From Sediminimonas qiaohouensis DSM 21189 (lineage in GTDB: Bacteria; Pseudomonadota; Alphaproteobacteria; Rhodobacterales; Rhodobacteraceae), in contig NZ_AUIJ01000006.1 in assembly GCF_000423645.1 (NCBI RefSeq), positions 87,473 through 151,472 on the forward strand: DNA of 64,000 nucleotides, written 5' to 3'. This document shows positions 8,588-18,218 of the stretch, piece after piece. The notes under the pieces are model-generated. The model saw nothing but the letters and a program-made list of their open reading frames with translations. It did no database searches and was not told where the DNA came from. Made by a program: the position numbers and the translations under genes. Numbering within the stretch: the first letter of the stretch is position 1; every line of letters starts with the position of its first letter.

Positions 8588-10147
8588 TCAGGAAAAGGCG
8601 TCGGGCACGGCGGCCTTTTTCTGGGCCACGTAGCCGGCCAGCGCCTCGGCAATACCGGGGTCCATCGCGGGCTGCTGGTAGGTTTCGAGCAGATGCTCGA
8701 CACGTGCCGCGGCCAGCGCCTGCGTGTCTCGCGCGCCCTCTTCGTGCCAGGTTTCAAACGGCTTGTAGTCGAACACGTCTGACCGCCAGAACGCCGATTT
8801 GAAATTGGCTTGGGTATGCGCGCACCCGAGGTAGTGCCCCCCCGGCCCAACTTCGCGGATGGCATCCATCGCTTGCGCGTTCTCATCAACGCTGACGCCT
8901 TGCGCGAACTTGTGCAATGCGCCCAACTGATCGGCATCCATCACGAACTTCTCGAACGAGGCGACCAGCCCGCCTTCCAGCCAACCACAGGAATGCAACA
9001 TGAAGTTCACCCCCGACAGCAACCCCATGTTCAGCGAATTCGCCGTCTCGTAAGCGGCCTGCGCATCAGGCAGCTTGGAGCCGCAGAACGACCCCGCCGA
9101 CCGGTACGGCAATCCCAGCCGCCGCGCCAGTTGTCCGGCGCCATACGTGATATGGCTGGCCTCGGGCGTGCCGAAGGTCGGCGCGCCGCTGTTCATGTCG
9201 ATGGATGTCACGAAGGCGCCGAAAATCACCGGCGCACCGGGGCGAATGAGCTGGCTATACGCCACGCCCGTCATCACCTCGGCCAGTACCTGCGTCAGGG
9301 TTCCGGCCACCGACACCGGCGCCATGGCCCCGCCAACGATGAACGGCGACAGAATGCAGGCCTGATTGGATTCGGCATATACCTCCAGCGCGCCCATCAT
9401 CACGTCGTCAAAGGTCAACGGCGAGTTGATATTGATCAGCGACGTCATCACCGTGTTGTCGCGCACGAAATCCTCGCCGAACAGAAGGCCGGCCATCTCG
9501 ACGCTGTCGCGCGCGCGATCGGGGTCCGTGACCGACCCCATGAACGGCTTGTCCGACAATGTCATGTGGGCATGCAGCATATCCAGGTGGCGCTTGTTCA
9601 CCGCCACATCCGTCGGCTCGCAAACGGTGCCGCCGGAATGGTGCAGCCACTTGGACATGTAGCCCAGTTTCACGAACTTGTGGAAATCGTCCATCGTGGC
9701 ATATCGGCGCCCGGTCTGGATATCGTGCACGAAGGGCGGGCCATAGATCGGCGCACACACCATGTTGCGCCCGCCGATCTCGACATTGCGCTCGGGGTTG
9801 CGAGCGTGCTGCGTGAAGCGCGACGGCGCCGTCTCGCACAATTTCCGCGCCAGACCGCGCGGAATGCGCACGCGCTCCCCCTCGATCAGCGCCCCCGCCT
9901 CGCGCCACCGCTCCAGCGCCTTGGGGTTGTTGACGAAGTTGACGCCAACTTCCTCCAGCAGCGTCTCGGCATTTGCCTCGATAATCTCCAGCGCCTCTTC
10001 GTTGAGTACCTCGAAGTTGGGTATGTTCCTCTCGATATACTTGGCCGTCTCGAAGGAAACGGCACCGCGTTCAGCCCGCCGCGCCGCACCGCCGCCGCCA
10101 CGTCCTCTGCGCCCTGCCCGAGCCGGTGATTCCCGCGTATCTGCCAT
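8588..10147 (-). CDS. trimethylamine methyltransferase family protein (MttB-like, non-pyrrolysine)
   Basis: 519-residue member of the MttB superfamily, which transfers a methyl group from a quaternary or tertiary amine to a corrinoid protein. The frame has no in-frame amber codon, so this is the pyrrolysine-lacking branch, which in characterised cases acts on quaternary amines such as glycine betaine. The ATG at 10147 gives MADTRESPARAG plus an Arg/Gly/Ala-rich leader of about 30 residues before the barrel (FETAKYIERNIPNFEVL). The TIM-barrel part includes GGAMAPVSVAGTLTQVLAE and FGTPEASHITYGAGQLAR. No corrinoid protein or reductive activase gene is adjacent, so the substrate cannot be told. 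Confidence 0.88.
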   Translation of the reverse strand: MADTRESPARAGRRGRGGGGAARRAERGAVSFETAKYIERNIPNFEVLNEEALEIIEANAETLLEEVGVNFVNNPKALERWREAGALIEGERVRIPRGLARKLCETAPSRFTQHARNPERNVEIGGRNMVCAPIYGPPFVHDIQTGRRYATMDDFHKFVKLGYMSKWLHHSGGTVCEPTDVAVNKRHLDMLHAHMTLSDKPFMGSVTDPDRARDSVEMAGLLFGEDFVRDNTVMTSLININSPLTFDDVMMGALEVYAESNQACILSPFIVGGAMAPVSVAGTLTQVLAEVMTGVAYSQLIRPGAPVIFGAFVTSIDMNSGAPTFGTPEASHITYGAGQLARRLGLPYRSAGSFCGSKLPDAQAAYETANSLNMGLLSGVNFMLHSCGWLEGGLVASFEKFVMDADQLGALHKFAQGVSVDENAQAMDAIREVGPGGHYLGCAHTQANFKSAFWRSDVFDYKPFETWHEEGARDTQALAAARVEHLLETYQQPAMDPGIAEALAGYVAQKKAAVPDAFS

Positions 10148-10343
10148 ATCGAACGCTCCTGCCTGTCCTGTCACGGCCGATTGCCGACCTTTCGCGCCTA
10201 TCAGGGTTTTAAAGCCTTGCCAGAGGCATGCAGCGAAAATATGCGCCGCAATAGGCCTCATCAGCGACATTGCCTGCGATCACTCACCGGCTTGCGTCAT
10301 TGGCCCTCTTGCGCAAATCGGCGCCTGCAACTACTAGGCTGAC

Positions 10344-11909
10344 ATGATCCAGACATCCGAACATGACCGCCTTCTCATCATCGACTTCGGCAGCCAGGTC
10401 ACGCAGCTTATCGCGCGCCGCCTGCGCGAGCTGAATGTCTATTGCGAAATTCACCCCTTTCAGGCCGTCACCGACGACTTGCTGAACTCCATGGCGCCGC
10501 GCGCGGTGATCCTGTCGGGCGGCCCCGCCAGCGTGACGCAGGCCGATGCCCCCCGCCCGCCCGCCAAGGTGTTCGAGCTGGGCGTTCCAGTGCTTGGCAT
10601 CTGCTATGGTCAGCAGGTTATGATGGACATGCTGGGCGGCTGCGTGGAATCGGGCGACGGCACGTCGGAATTCGGACGCGCCTGGGTTAGCCCCTCGGAA
10701 GACAAGACAACCCTGCTGAACGGTTGGTTCGAGGAGGGCCGCGAACAGGTCTGGATGAGCCACGGCGATCACGTCTCGCGCCTGGCGCCCGGGTTTGCCG
10801 TCTATGGCACCTCGCCCGGCGCCCCCTTCGCGATCACCGCCGATGTCGCCCGGCGCTTCTACGCGGTGCAGTTCCACCCCGAAGTGCACCACACCCCCGC
10901 CGGGCGCAAGCTGTTGGAGAACTTCGTGAACGAGGCGGGCTTCACCGGCGACTGGACAATGCGCGCCTACCGCGACGAGGCGATCGCGCGCATTCGCGAA
11001 CAAGTCGGCGATCGCCGCGTGATCTGCGGCCTTTCGGGCGGGGTGGACAGCTCCGTCACCGCCGTGCTGCTGCACGAGGCGATCGGCGATCAGTTGACCT
11101 GCGTCTTCGTCGATCACGGCCTGCTGCGCATGGGCGAGGCGGACGAGGTCGTGACCATGTTCCGCGACCACTACAACATGCACCTCATCCATGCAGATGA
11201 AACCGAGCTATTTCTCGGACAGCTTGACGGTGTTTCCGATCCCGAAACAAAGCGCAAGACAATAGGCAAACTGTTCATCGATGTGTTCCAGAAATACGCC
11301 GACGGGATCGAGGGCGCCGAGTTCCTCGCGCAGGGCACGCTCTATCCCGACGTCATCGAATCGGTCAGCTTCTCGGGCGGCCCCTCGGTCACGATCAAGA
11401 GCCACCACAACGTTGGCGGGCTGCCTGAGAAAATGGGCATGAAACTGGTCGAGCCGCTGCGCGAGCTGTTCAAGGACGAGGTTCGCGCGCTTGGCCAGGA
11501 GTTGGGCCTGCCGAAATCGTTCATCGGGCGGCACCCCTTCCCCGGCCCCGGCCTGGCCATCCGCTGCCCCGGAGAGATCACCCGGCAAAAGCTCGAGATC
11601 CTGCGCAAGGCGGATGCCGTCTATATCGACCAGATCCGCAAGCACGGGCTATATGACGAGATCTGGCAGGCCTTCGTCGCGATCCTGCCGGTGCGCACCG
11701 TCGGCGTGATGGGCGACGGGCGCACCTATGACTACGCCTGCGCGCTGCGCGCGGTCACCTCCGTCGATGGCATGACCGCCGACTACTACCCGTTCAGCCA
11801 CGATTTCCTGGGCGAAACGGCGACGCGCATCATAAACGAGGTCAAGGGCATCAACCGCGTCACCTACGACGTAACCTCGAAACCGCCCGGCACTATCGAG
11901 TGGGAGTAA
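10344..11909 (+). CDS. guaA: GMP synthase (glutamine-hydrolysing)
   Basis: Converts XMP to GMP using glutamine and ATP, the last step of guanine nucleotide synthesis. The protein is 521 residues with the usual two-part layout. The class I glutamine amidotransferase domain has C88 in GICYGQQ and the H178/E180 pair in QFHPEVHH. The ATP pyrophosphatase domain has the P-loop SGGVDSS at 231-237. A C-terminal dimerisation domain ends in KPPGTIEWE, the family's conserved terminus. Only a weak AGG precedes the ATG. The gene is divergent from the MttB homologue and convergent with the esterase. Confidence 0.98.
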   Translation: MIQTSEHDRLLIIDFGSQVTQLIARRLRELNVYCEIHPFQAVTDDLLNSMAPRAVILSGGPASVTQADAPRPPAKVFELGVPVLGICYGQQVMMDMLGGCVESGDGTSEFGRAWVSPSEDKTTLLNGWFEEGREQVWMSHGDHVSRLAPGFAVYGTSPGAPFAITADVARRFYAVQFHPEVHHTPAGRKLLENFVNEAGFTGDWTMRAYRDEAIARIREQVGDRRVICGLSGGVDSSVTAVLLHEAIGDQLTCVFVDHGLLRMGEADEVVTMFRDHYNMHLIHADETELFLGQLDGVSDPETKRKTIGKLFIDVFQKYADGIEGAEFLAQGTLYPDVIESVSFSGGPSVTIKSHHNVGGLPEKMGMKLVEPLRELFKDEVRALGQELGLPKSFIGRHPFPGPGLAIRCPGEITRQKLEILRKADAVYIDQIRKHGLYDEIWQAFVAILPVRTVGVMGDGRTYDYACALRAVTSVDGMTADYYPFSHDFLGETATRIINEVKGINRVTYDVTSKPPGTIEWE

Positions 11910-11930
11910 TCGGGCGCGCGCGCCGCTCCC

Positions 11931-11996
11931 TTCATCTTGCCCAAAATACTCTCGGGGGTGAATTGGCCATCGGCCAAGAGGGGGCGGATAGCCCCC
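11931..11996 (+). repeat. dispersed intergenic element, copy 2, with hairpins
   Basis: Best-preserved copy. The core at 11931-11958 is followed by ttggcc/ggccaa (11963-11968 with 11972-11977) and then gggggc/gccccc (11980-11985 with 11991-11996) with a 5-base loop. It lies between the convergent ends of guaA and the esterase gene and is likely a terminator for guaA. Confidence 0.65.
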
Positions 11997-12022
11997 TTGC
12001 CCCGCTCGCCGCAGGCGTTGGC

Positions 12023-12041
12023 GTCACGGCATTGCCGTGAC
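12023..12041. terminator. hairpin at the esterase gene end
   Basis: Perfect 8-bp stem gtcacggc / gccgtgac (12023-12030 with 12034-12041) and loop att, six bases beyond the esterase stop. A short intrinsic-type terminator without a clear U-tract. Confidence 0.5.
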
Positions 12042-12046
12042 CGCCC

Positions 12047-12712
12047 TCACAGGCTCAGTTTGTCGCGCATGAAGGCCAGCGCCACGTTCAATCCGTCGGG
12101 CGCAATGCCGTGGCCGGTGCCCTTCTGGATATGCGCGTAAACCTGGTCAAAGCCCGCATCCTGCAATCCCTGCGCCGCCTCGGGCAACGATTGCACCGGC
12201 ACCACCTCGTCCTGGTCACCATGCACCAGCAGCACTGGCGGCTTGTGCGCGGCCTCGTCCTTCAACACCTCGGGCGCCAGCAACCGGCCCGAGAACGCCA
12301 CCACGCCCGAAATCTCGTCCTCGCGGCGCGGCGCGACGTGCAGCGCCATCATCGAACCTTGCGAGAATCCGAACAGAACCAACTGTTCGGGCAGCATGTC
12401 CTCGTCCACCAACAGCGCATCGAGAAACGCGTTCAGGTCCTCGACCGCGCGCTGCATGCCCTGCTCGGCAGCCTCGTCGGACGCACCATCGATCCACGGG
12501 ATCGGAAACCACTGGTAGCCCATCGGCGCGCCGGCGCAGTCCTCGGGCGCGTCGGGCGCCACGAACAACGTATCGGGCAGATGCTCGCCCAGGACATCGG
12601 CGAGGCCCAGCAGGTCCGCCCCATTGGCGCCATAGCCGTGCAGGAACACGACAACAGAGTGCGCACTGCCGGAAATAGGCGCCCGGCGCTCTGCGTTCAA
12701 TACCCGTGTCAT
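12047..12712 (-). CDS. phospholipase/carboxylesterase family alpha/beta hydrolase
   Basis: 221-residue serine hydrolase of the carboxylesterase/thioesterase (APT1-like) family. The oxyanion region is FLHGYGANG (about 23-31) and the nucleophile S117 is in GFSQGS. The aspartate D168 is in HGDQDEVVP and H201 in GTGHGI, a complete triad in canonical order. There is no signal peptide, so it should be cytoplasmic. The ATG overlaps the stop of the upstream DNA glycosylase gene by four bases (ATGA), implying coupled translation. The natural substrate is unknown. Confidence 0.92.
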   Translation of the reverse strand: MTRVLNAERRAPISGSAHSVVVFLHGYGANGADLLGLADVLGEHLPDTLFVAPDAPEDCAGAPMGYQWFPIPWIDGASDEAAEQGMQRAVEDLNAFLDALLVDEDMLPEQLVLFGFSQGSMMALHVAPRREDEISGVVAFSGRLLAPEVLKDEAAHKPPVLLVHGDQDEVVPVQSLPEAAQGLQDAGFDQVYAHIQKGTGHGIAPDGLNVALAFMRDKLSL

Positions 12713-13353
12713 CTGATCCCTTCCCTCTTTTTTTCAACGTGGTAGTAGGCCCAAAGCAGCCGCGCCGCAACCGCCCGCCATGGGCTCCAGCGCATCGACA
12801 TGGCGCGCAACTCCCGCTCGCTCGGGCGGTCCTCCATCGCATATAGCAGCCGCGCCGCCTCTTGCAGGGCCAGGTCACCGGGGGCGAACACATCGGCACG
12901 GCCAAGGCTGAACATGGTGTAAATCTCCGCCGTCCAGACGCCGATTCCGGTGACCCCGGTCAATTCCTTGACCACGTCGGCCGTGGGGCGGTGATGCAGG
13001 GCGTCGAAATCTATTCCCGCCTCGGCCAACGCCCTTGCATAGCGCGCCTTCTGACGGCTCAGCCCGTTTGCGCGCAATGTCTCGTCGTCGCTTTGCCGGA
13101 TCGCGTCCGCGCCGGTCAGGCCCGCCGCCTCCAACCGCGCCCATATCGCGTTCGCCGAGGCGACGCTGACCTGCTGACTGACGATCGCGCTCAGCAGTTG
13201 CGAAAACCCCGCCGGCCGCCGCCGCAGCGGCAGCGGCCCAGTCTGCGCATAGGCCTGTGCCATGCGACTGTCCTGCTCGGCCAGCCACGCCGCGCCCTCG
13301 GCCACGCAATCGGGCGTCTCGATGATCCGCCCCACATTGCCCTGATCGCTCAT
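12709..13353 (-). CDS. DNA-3-methyladenine glycosylase II family (AlkA-like, HhH-GPD)
   Basis: 214-residue base-excision repair glycosylase. The helix-hairpin-helix LTGVTGIGVWTAE (about 131-143) is followed by the Gly/Pro loop and the catalytic aspartate D160 in VFAPGD. The fold is the AlkA/MAG type without the N-terminal domain found in E. coli AlkA, typical of the short bacterial form. It would remove alkylated purines from DNA. It is first in a two-gene unit with the esterase; the functional link, if any, is unclear. Confidence 0.9.
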   Translation of the reverse strand: MSDQGNVGRIIETPDCVAEGAAWLAEQDSRMAQAYAQTGPLPLRRRPAGFSQLLSAIVSQQVSVASANAIWARLEAAGLTGADAIRQSDDETLRANGLSRQKARYARALAEAGIDFDALHHRPTADVVKELTGVTGIGVWTAEIYTMFSLGRADVFAPGDLALQEAARLLYAMEDRPSERELRAMSMRWSPWRAVAARLLWAYYHVEKKREGIR

Positions 13354-13502
13354 CGCCCCATCCTTTCAGCCACCCCGGCCCCTTGCCGCGGCCCGGGGGC
13401 AGACCCGACTATAGACACGGCCACAGGCCCGGTGCAATCAACCCACCTGCGCATCAACAAGATGCGCTTGCAGCCCCTCGTTCGGCGGTCTAGCAACGTC
13501 GC

Positions 13503-14732
13503 ATGACAGAAACCGAATATACCGCCGATATCGGCACCGATGACCGCCGCGCCCGGCGCAACGTGACCGTTCTGGTGCTGGCGCAGGCAATTCTCGGCTC
13601 CCAGATGCCGATGATCTTCACCATCGGCGGCTTGGCCGGGCAATCGTTGGCCAGCAACGTGTGCTTTGCCACGCTGCCGATCTCGCTGATCGTGCTCGGC
13701 TCGATGCTGGCGGCGACGCCCGTTTCGCACATGATGCAGAAATACGGTCGCCGCGTCGGGTTCCTGATCGGCACCTCGTCGGGGGCGCTTGGCGGGGCTG
13801 TGGGGGCTTACGGCCTTTATCATGCGTCGTTCCCGATCTTTCTGATCGGCAGCCTGATCACCGGGGTCTACATGTCGGCGCAGGGGTTCTACCGCTTTGC
13901 CGCCGCCGATACCGCCTCAGATACGTTCCGGCCCAAGGCGATTTCCTACGTCATGGCGGGCGGCCTGGCCGCCGCCGTGATCGGTCCGCAACTGGTCAAA
14001 CTGACCAGCCAATCGCTGGTGATTCCGTTCATGGGCACCTACCTGGCGGTGATCGGCGTGAACGTGGTCGGCTCGGTCCTGTTCTTCTTTCTCGACATTC
14101 CCAAGCCCCCCGTTCCCAGCGAGGACGCGCCCAAGGGCCGCTCCCGCTGGGAGCTGATCACCACGCCGCGCATCGCGGTGGCGGTGATCTGCGCGATGGT
14201 GTCCTATGCGTTGATGAACCTCGTGATGACCTCGACGCCGCTGGCGGTGGTCGGCTGCGGCTTTGACGAGGGCACCGCTGCCGACGTGGTCACCGCGCAT
14301 GTGCTGGCGATGTATATCCCATCGTTCTTTACCGGGCACCTGATCGCCCGCTTTGGCGTGGAAAAGATCGTGGCGACGGGCCTTGTGATCCTCGCGGGCG
14401 CCGGGGCGGTTGCGCTTCAGGGGGTGGATTTGGAGAACTTCTTCATCGCCCTGGTCCTGCTCGGGCTCGGCTGGAATTTCGGCTTTATCGGCGCGACCAC
14501 GATGCTGGCCGGCGCGCATGAGCCGCATGAGCGGGGGCGCATGCAGGGTTTGAACGACCTGCTGGTGTTCGGCGGGGTCACGGTGGCCTCGCTGGCCTCG
14601 GGCGGATTGATGAACTGCTCGGGCGGTACGGCGCAGGTTGGCTGGACCTCCGTCAACCTGGCGATGGCGCCGTTCCTGATGCTGGCGGGGGGCGCGCTGA
14701 TCTGGCTGGCCTTCCGGCCCAAGGACGCCTGA
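13503..14732 (+). CDS. MFS transporter
   Basis: 409-residue major facilitator superfamily permease with twelve hydrophobic segments in two halves. The loop between TM2 and TM3 (SHMMQKYGRRVGFL) resembles the family's G-x-x-x-D-R-x-G-R-R signature. The central loop (DIPKPPVPSEDAPKGRSR) separates the halves. The ATG at 13503 is followed by a short polar N-terminus (TETEYTADIGTDD) before TM1. The substrate cannot be predicted. It is divergent from the glycosylase-esterase pair and convergent with the squalene/phytoene-synthase-fold gene, with only seven bases between stops. Confidence 0.9.
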   Translation: MTETEYTADIGTDDRRARRNVTVLVLAQAILGSQMPMIFTIGGLAGQSLASNVCFATLPISLIVLGSMLAATPVSHMMQKYGRRVGFLIGTSSGALGGAVGAYGLYHASFPIFLIGSLITGVYMSAQGFYRFAAADTASDTFRPKAISYVMAGGLAAAVIGPQLVKLTSQSLVIPFMGTYLAVIGVNVVGSVLFFFLDIPKPPVPSEDAPKGRSRWELITTPRIAVAVICAMVSYALMNLVMTSTPLAVVGCGFDEGTAADVVTAHVLAMYIPSFFTGHLIARFGVEKIVATGLVILAGAGAVALQGVDLENFFIALVLLGLGWNFGFIGATTMLAGAHEPHERGRMQGLNDLLVFGGVTVASLASGGLMNCSGGTAQVGWTSVNLAMAPFLMLAGGALIWLAFRPKDA

Positions 14733-14739
14733 GCCGCCG

Positions 14740-15522
14740 CTACCACCGCCTCGTCGCGGCGCGCAGCATCAGCGCCGCGCGCTTGCCCACGCCCGATGGC
14801 TCTACCCGCCCATCGGCCACACGCCCCGGCTTTGCCGCCGCACGCCGCAGGATCGGACCGGCCTGCCATGCCGCATAAAGCACCGGCGCCACCGCGCGCG
14901 GCACCGCATCGCGCCGCGCCCGTGCATCCCTGAGCCGGCGCAGCCCGTCGTGGGCCAGATCGCGCACCGCCTCGCCGCGCCCGTCCGGCAATGGCTTGCG
15001 GCCCGCGGCCTCCAGCGCCGGGATCGCGCGGAACCAGTTGGCCAGCCCGGTGGCATACCCCGCCTGCCCGATCACCTCGGCCGCGCGCGCATCCACCGGC
15101 GCGGCGGCCCGCGCAGCAACCAGGATCAAGTGCCCCGAGGTGCGATTTATGTATTCCTCGAAATGCGCCGCATCCTCGAACGGGTCACGGTAGATATCCC
15201 ACCGGCGCGCGGCCACCAACTGATCCAGCATCTCGGCCCCATCCGCATCCAGCAGCCCCGACAAGGGCGTCGCCACCTCGTGCGGGCGCGGCGCGCGGCC
15301 CTGCCGGATCTCGTCCAGAACGTCGCGCCACCATTGCAGGCGCATCTCGGCGATCATCGGCTCCTGCGTGACCCAGGGCGCGCGCGATACCTCGACGTTG
15401 AACGCGTAGATCGGGAACAGCACCGCGCGCAAGGCGGGCGGCGCGGCCATCACCGCCAGCAGGCGATCGGGATCGGCGCGCGCCACCAGGTCGGCGCAGG
15501 CGGTTAGCTTGTCAGAGGGCAC
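14740..15522 (-). CDS. squalene/phytoene synthase fold protein, NDUFAF6-like
   Basis: 260-residue all-helical protein of the squalene/phytoene synthase superfamily. The start is the GTG at 15522, preceded at six bases by GGGAGG; it overlaps the upstream hydrolase gene by 11 bases. Where true synthases have an Asp-rich DxxxD motif, this protein reads FNVEVSRAPWVTQEP (about 41-55). The second Asp-rich segment is also absent (EEYINRTSGHL). It therefore looks like the NDUFAF6-type branch, a mitochondrial complex I assembly factor, rather than a prenyl-condensing enzyme. No carotenoid genes are nearby. Confidence 0.8.
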   Translation of the reverse strand: MPSDKLTACADLVARADPDRLLAVMAAPPALRAVLFPIYAFNVEVSRAPWVTQEPMIAEMRLQWWRDVLDEIRQGRAPRPHEVATPLSGLLDADGAEMLDQLVAARRWDIYRDPFEDAAHFEEYINRTSGHLILVAARAAAPVDARAAEVIGQAGYATGLANWFRAIPALEAAGRKPLPDGRGEAVRDLAHDGLRRLRDARARRDAVPRAVAPVLYAAWQAGPILRRAAAKPGRVADGRVEPSGVGKRAALMLRAATRRW

Positions 15523-16510
15523 CGAGAGCCTCCCGTATAAGCGTTTCGGTTTGCGGCGCATCGACCACGCCAAGATGCCCCACGCCCGGCAGGACATGAT
15601 AGCGCCCCTTGTCGGTCACGCCAGACATCAGCGGCTCATACTCATCGGCGCGGAAACTCTCATCATCCGCCCCCGCAATCAGCACGAAAGGCGGCAGCGC
15701 CGCGATATCGGCCCTGTAGTCGCGGCGCGGCGCGTAGGATAGGTTCAACCGCCAGCTATAGGCGGGGGTCGCGGTGTGGCCAAGCGGGCCGTCCAGCACC
15801 TTCTTTGGCATGGCGAAATGTATCGCCGTCAGATGGTCCAACTCGTGAATGCCCACCATGTTCAACATCGACAGCCCTATGATCCGCCGCGTCAGCGGAC
15901 GCGCCCAACCGCCGGCATCCGTGCGCGTTGTCGGCGCGTTGTGCTTGAGGAACGGCGCCAGAAGGATCGCGGCGTCGATCATCCCGCCATGCGGCCCGCC
16001 CGCGAACCGCACCACCAGCCCGCCGCCCGATGAGTGGCCCAGCATCACCACCTTGCGCCCCGGCGCGACGTCGCCGATGGCGCTTGCCAGGTCATCCTCA
16101 AGCTGGCCGATGTAATCCACGTCGCCCCGGCGCACCGGATCGGCGCCGTGCCCGCGCAGCGTGACCGCGCGCAACTCGGCCACGTCACGCAAGGCCCATG
16201 CCAGCCGGTCAAACTGCTGCGCGTGCCAGCCCGACCCGTGGATCATCACCACGACTGGCAGGTCCGCGTTCGCCGCCGGGTCCTGCACCACAGTCATCGG
16301 CAGATCGGTACCATCGGGCGCGGTATAGCTGCCGCGCCGAAACCGGGCATCGCCCTGTGGCGGACGGAAGCGATCGGCGATCAACCCGGCGAAATCCAGC
16401 CCCGCCGCGCCCTGCACCGGCGCGGGGCGCTCGGACACGATCAAACCCAAGGCACCACCGAGGTAGATCAGTGCCGCGCCGGCAAGCGCCGCTATGGCCC
16501 GCCATGGCAT
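15512..16510 (-). CDS. alpha/beta hydrolase with N-terminal membrane anchor
   Basis: 332-residue hydrolase. An N-terminal hydrophobic segment (AIAALAGAALIYLGGALGL, residues about 4-22) is probably a signal anchor. The alpha/beta domain has the oxyanion strand VVVMIHGSGW, the nucleophile in GHSSGGG, the acid near LIAGADDESF and the histidine in LPGVGHLG. It is a lysophospholipase-like family member with unknown substrate. The ATG at 16510 lies one base after the cimA stop, so the two are probably co-transcribed with the squalene-synthase-fold gene downstream. Confidence 0.88.
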   Translation of the reverse strand: MPWRAIAALAGAALIYLGGALGLIVSERPAPVQGAAGLDFAGLIADRFRPPQGDARFRRGSYTAPDGTDLPMTVVQDPAANADLPVVVMIHGSGWHAQQFDRLAWALRDVAELRAVTLRGHGADPVRRGDVDYIGQLEDDLASAIGDVAPGRKVVMLGHSSGGGLVVRFAGGPHGGMIDAAILLAPFLKHNAPTTRTDAGGWARPLTRRIIGLSMLNMVGIHELDHLTAIHFAMPKKVLDGPLGHTATPAYSWRLNLSYAPRRDYRADIAALPPFVLIAGADDESFRADEYEPLMSGVTDKGRYHVLPGVGHLGVVDAPQTETLIREALGAL

Positions 16511-16511
16511 C

Positions 16512-18131
16512 TCAGGCAGCCCCCTGCTCGCGCAGCAGCTTCCAATTGATCGCGTCCAGCAGCGCCTCGAAACTGGCATCCACGATGTTGGGACTGACCC
16601 CCACCGTGGACCAGCGCCGGCCCTGCCCGTCTTCGCTGTCGATGACGACGCGGGTCACGGCCTCGGTTCCGCCCTGGGTTATCCGCACCTTGAAATCCAC
16701 CAGCCGCATGTCGTCGATCGCGCCCTGGTAGCGGCCCAGGTCCTTGGCCAGCGCCTTGGCCAGCGCGTTGACGGGGCCGCGGTCGCTACCGGCCTCGTCC
16801 ATCGACTCGCTGACCGACAGCTTCTTCTCTCCGTCCACCTTCACCACCACGACCGCCTCGGACAGGCTCACCATGTGGTCATACTTGTTCTTGCGCCGCT
16901 CGACCGTGACCTTGTAGCGCTTCACCTCGAAAAAGCGCGGCCTCTGGCCCAGCTCATCGCGGGCCAGCATTTCGAAGCTGGCCTGCGCCGTGTCGTAGGA
17001 ATACCCCTCGTCCTCGCGCGCCTTGATCCGCTCAAGGATGCGGCCCAGGGCCGGGTCGCCGGGGGCGACCTCGATACCCGCTTCGGTCAGCCTGCGGCGC
17101 AGGTTGGATTGCCCCGCCTGGTTCGACATAGGGATGATCCGCTCGTTTCCGACGGCCTCGGGGGGGATGTGTTCGTAGGTGTCGGGGGCCTTGAGGATCG
17201 CGCTGGCATGCAGCCCGGCCTTGTGGGCAAAGGCCGACCCGCCCACATAGGCCGCCTGCCGCATCGGCACCCGGTTGAGGATATCATCAAGCCGCCGGCT
17301 GCTGCGGGTCAGCCGGGTCAGCGCCTCGCGACTGACGCCGGTCTGGTAGCGGCTGGCATAGGGCTCCTTCAGCAGCAGCGTCGGGATCAGCGCCGTCAGG
17401 TTGGCGTTGCCGCAGCGCTCGCCCAGCCCGTTGAGGGTGCCCTGCACCTGCCTCGCGCCGGCCTCGACCGCGGCCAGCGATCCGGCGACGGCGGTTTCGG
17501 TGTCGTTGTGGGTATGAATGCCCAGCCGGTCGCCGGGGATGCCGGCCTCGATCACCTCGGCGACGATGCGGCCCACTTCGGCCGGCAGGGTGCCGCCATT
17601 GGTGTCGCACAGCACGATCCAGCGCGCCCCTGCCTCATGGGCGGCCATCAGGCAGGCCAGCGCGTAGTCGCGATTGGCGGTCCATCCGTCGAAGAAATGC
17701 TCGGCGTCGAACAGGGCCTCGCGGCCCGAGGCAACCATGTGGGCGACCGACTGCGAGATCGCCTCGACGTTCTCCTGCAACGTGATCCCGAGGGCCGCCT
17801 CGACGTGGTAATCATGGGTCTTGCCGACCAGGCAGACCGACGCGGTGCCGGCGTTCATCACCGCTGCCAGCACGTCATCATTGGCGGCCGAGCGGCCCGC
17901 CCGCTTGGTCATCCCGAAGGCGGTGAGGCGGGCCGATGTGGCGGGCGCTGCATCGAAAAAGGCGCTGTCGGTGGGGTTGGCGCCGGGCCAGCCGCCCTCG
18001 ATGTAATCGACGCCCAGCTCGTCCAGAAGGCCGGCGATCTCGACCTTCTCGGAGGTGGAAAACTGCACCCCTTGCGTCTGCTGTCCGTCGCGCAGGGTGG
18101 TGTCGTAGAGATAGAGGCGTTCGCGGGTCAT
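16512..18131 (-). CDS. cimA: citramalate synthase
   Basis: 539-residue member of the isopropylmalate/citramalate synthase family, CimA branch. It condenses pyruvate and acetyl-CoA to (R)-citramalate, a threonine-independent route to 2-oxobutyrate and isoleucine. The catalytic TIM barrel begins YDTTLRDGQQTQGV (R14, D15) and has the metal-binding HTHND (H206, H208). A C-terminal LeuA-type allosteric domain covers about residues 390-539. The 'DGQQTQGV' variant of the usual 'DGEQ' motif and the length favour CimA over LeuA. The start at 18131 (MTRERLYLYD) places the catalytic strand at the expected distance from the N-terminus. Confidence 0.92.
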   Translation of the reverse strand: MTRERLYLYDTTLRDGQQTQGVQFSTSEKVEIAGLLDELGVDYIEGGWPGANPTDSAFFDAAPATSARLTAFGMTKRAGRSAANDDVLAAVMNAGTASVCLVGKTHDYHVEAALGITLQENVEAISQSVAHMVASGREALFDAEHFFDGWTANRDYALACLMAAHEAGARWIVLCDTNGGTLPAEVGRIVAEVIEAGIPGDRLGIHTHNDTETAVAGSLAAVEAGARQVQGTLNGLGERCGNANLTALIPTLLLKEPYASRYQTGVSREALTRLTRSSRRLDDILNRVPMRQAAYVGGSAFAHKAGLHASAILKAPDTYEHIPPEAVGNERIIPMSNQAGQSNLRRRLTEAGIEVAPGDPALGRILERIKAREDEGYSYDTAQASFEMLARDELGQRPRFFEVKRYKVTVERRKNKYDHMVSLSEAVVVVKVDGEKKLSVSESMDEAGSDRGPVNALAKALAKDLGRYQGAIDDMRLVDFKVRITQGGTEAVTRVVIDSEDGQGRRWSTVGVSPNIVDASFEALLDAINWKLLREQGAA

Positions 18132-18218
18132 GGAGCAATCTCCGCCGGTCTGGCCGCTTTTTGGCACGTCGGTATCACATCGGTATTTGGTCGGTATCGC
18201 GTCGGTGCGATGAAAGCG

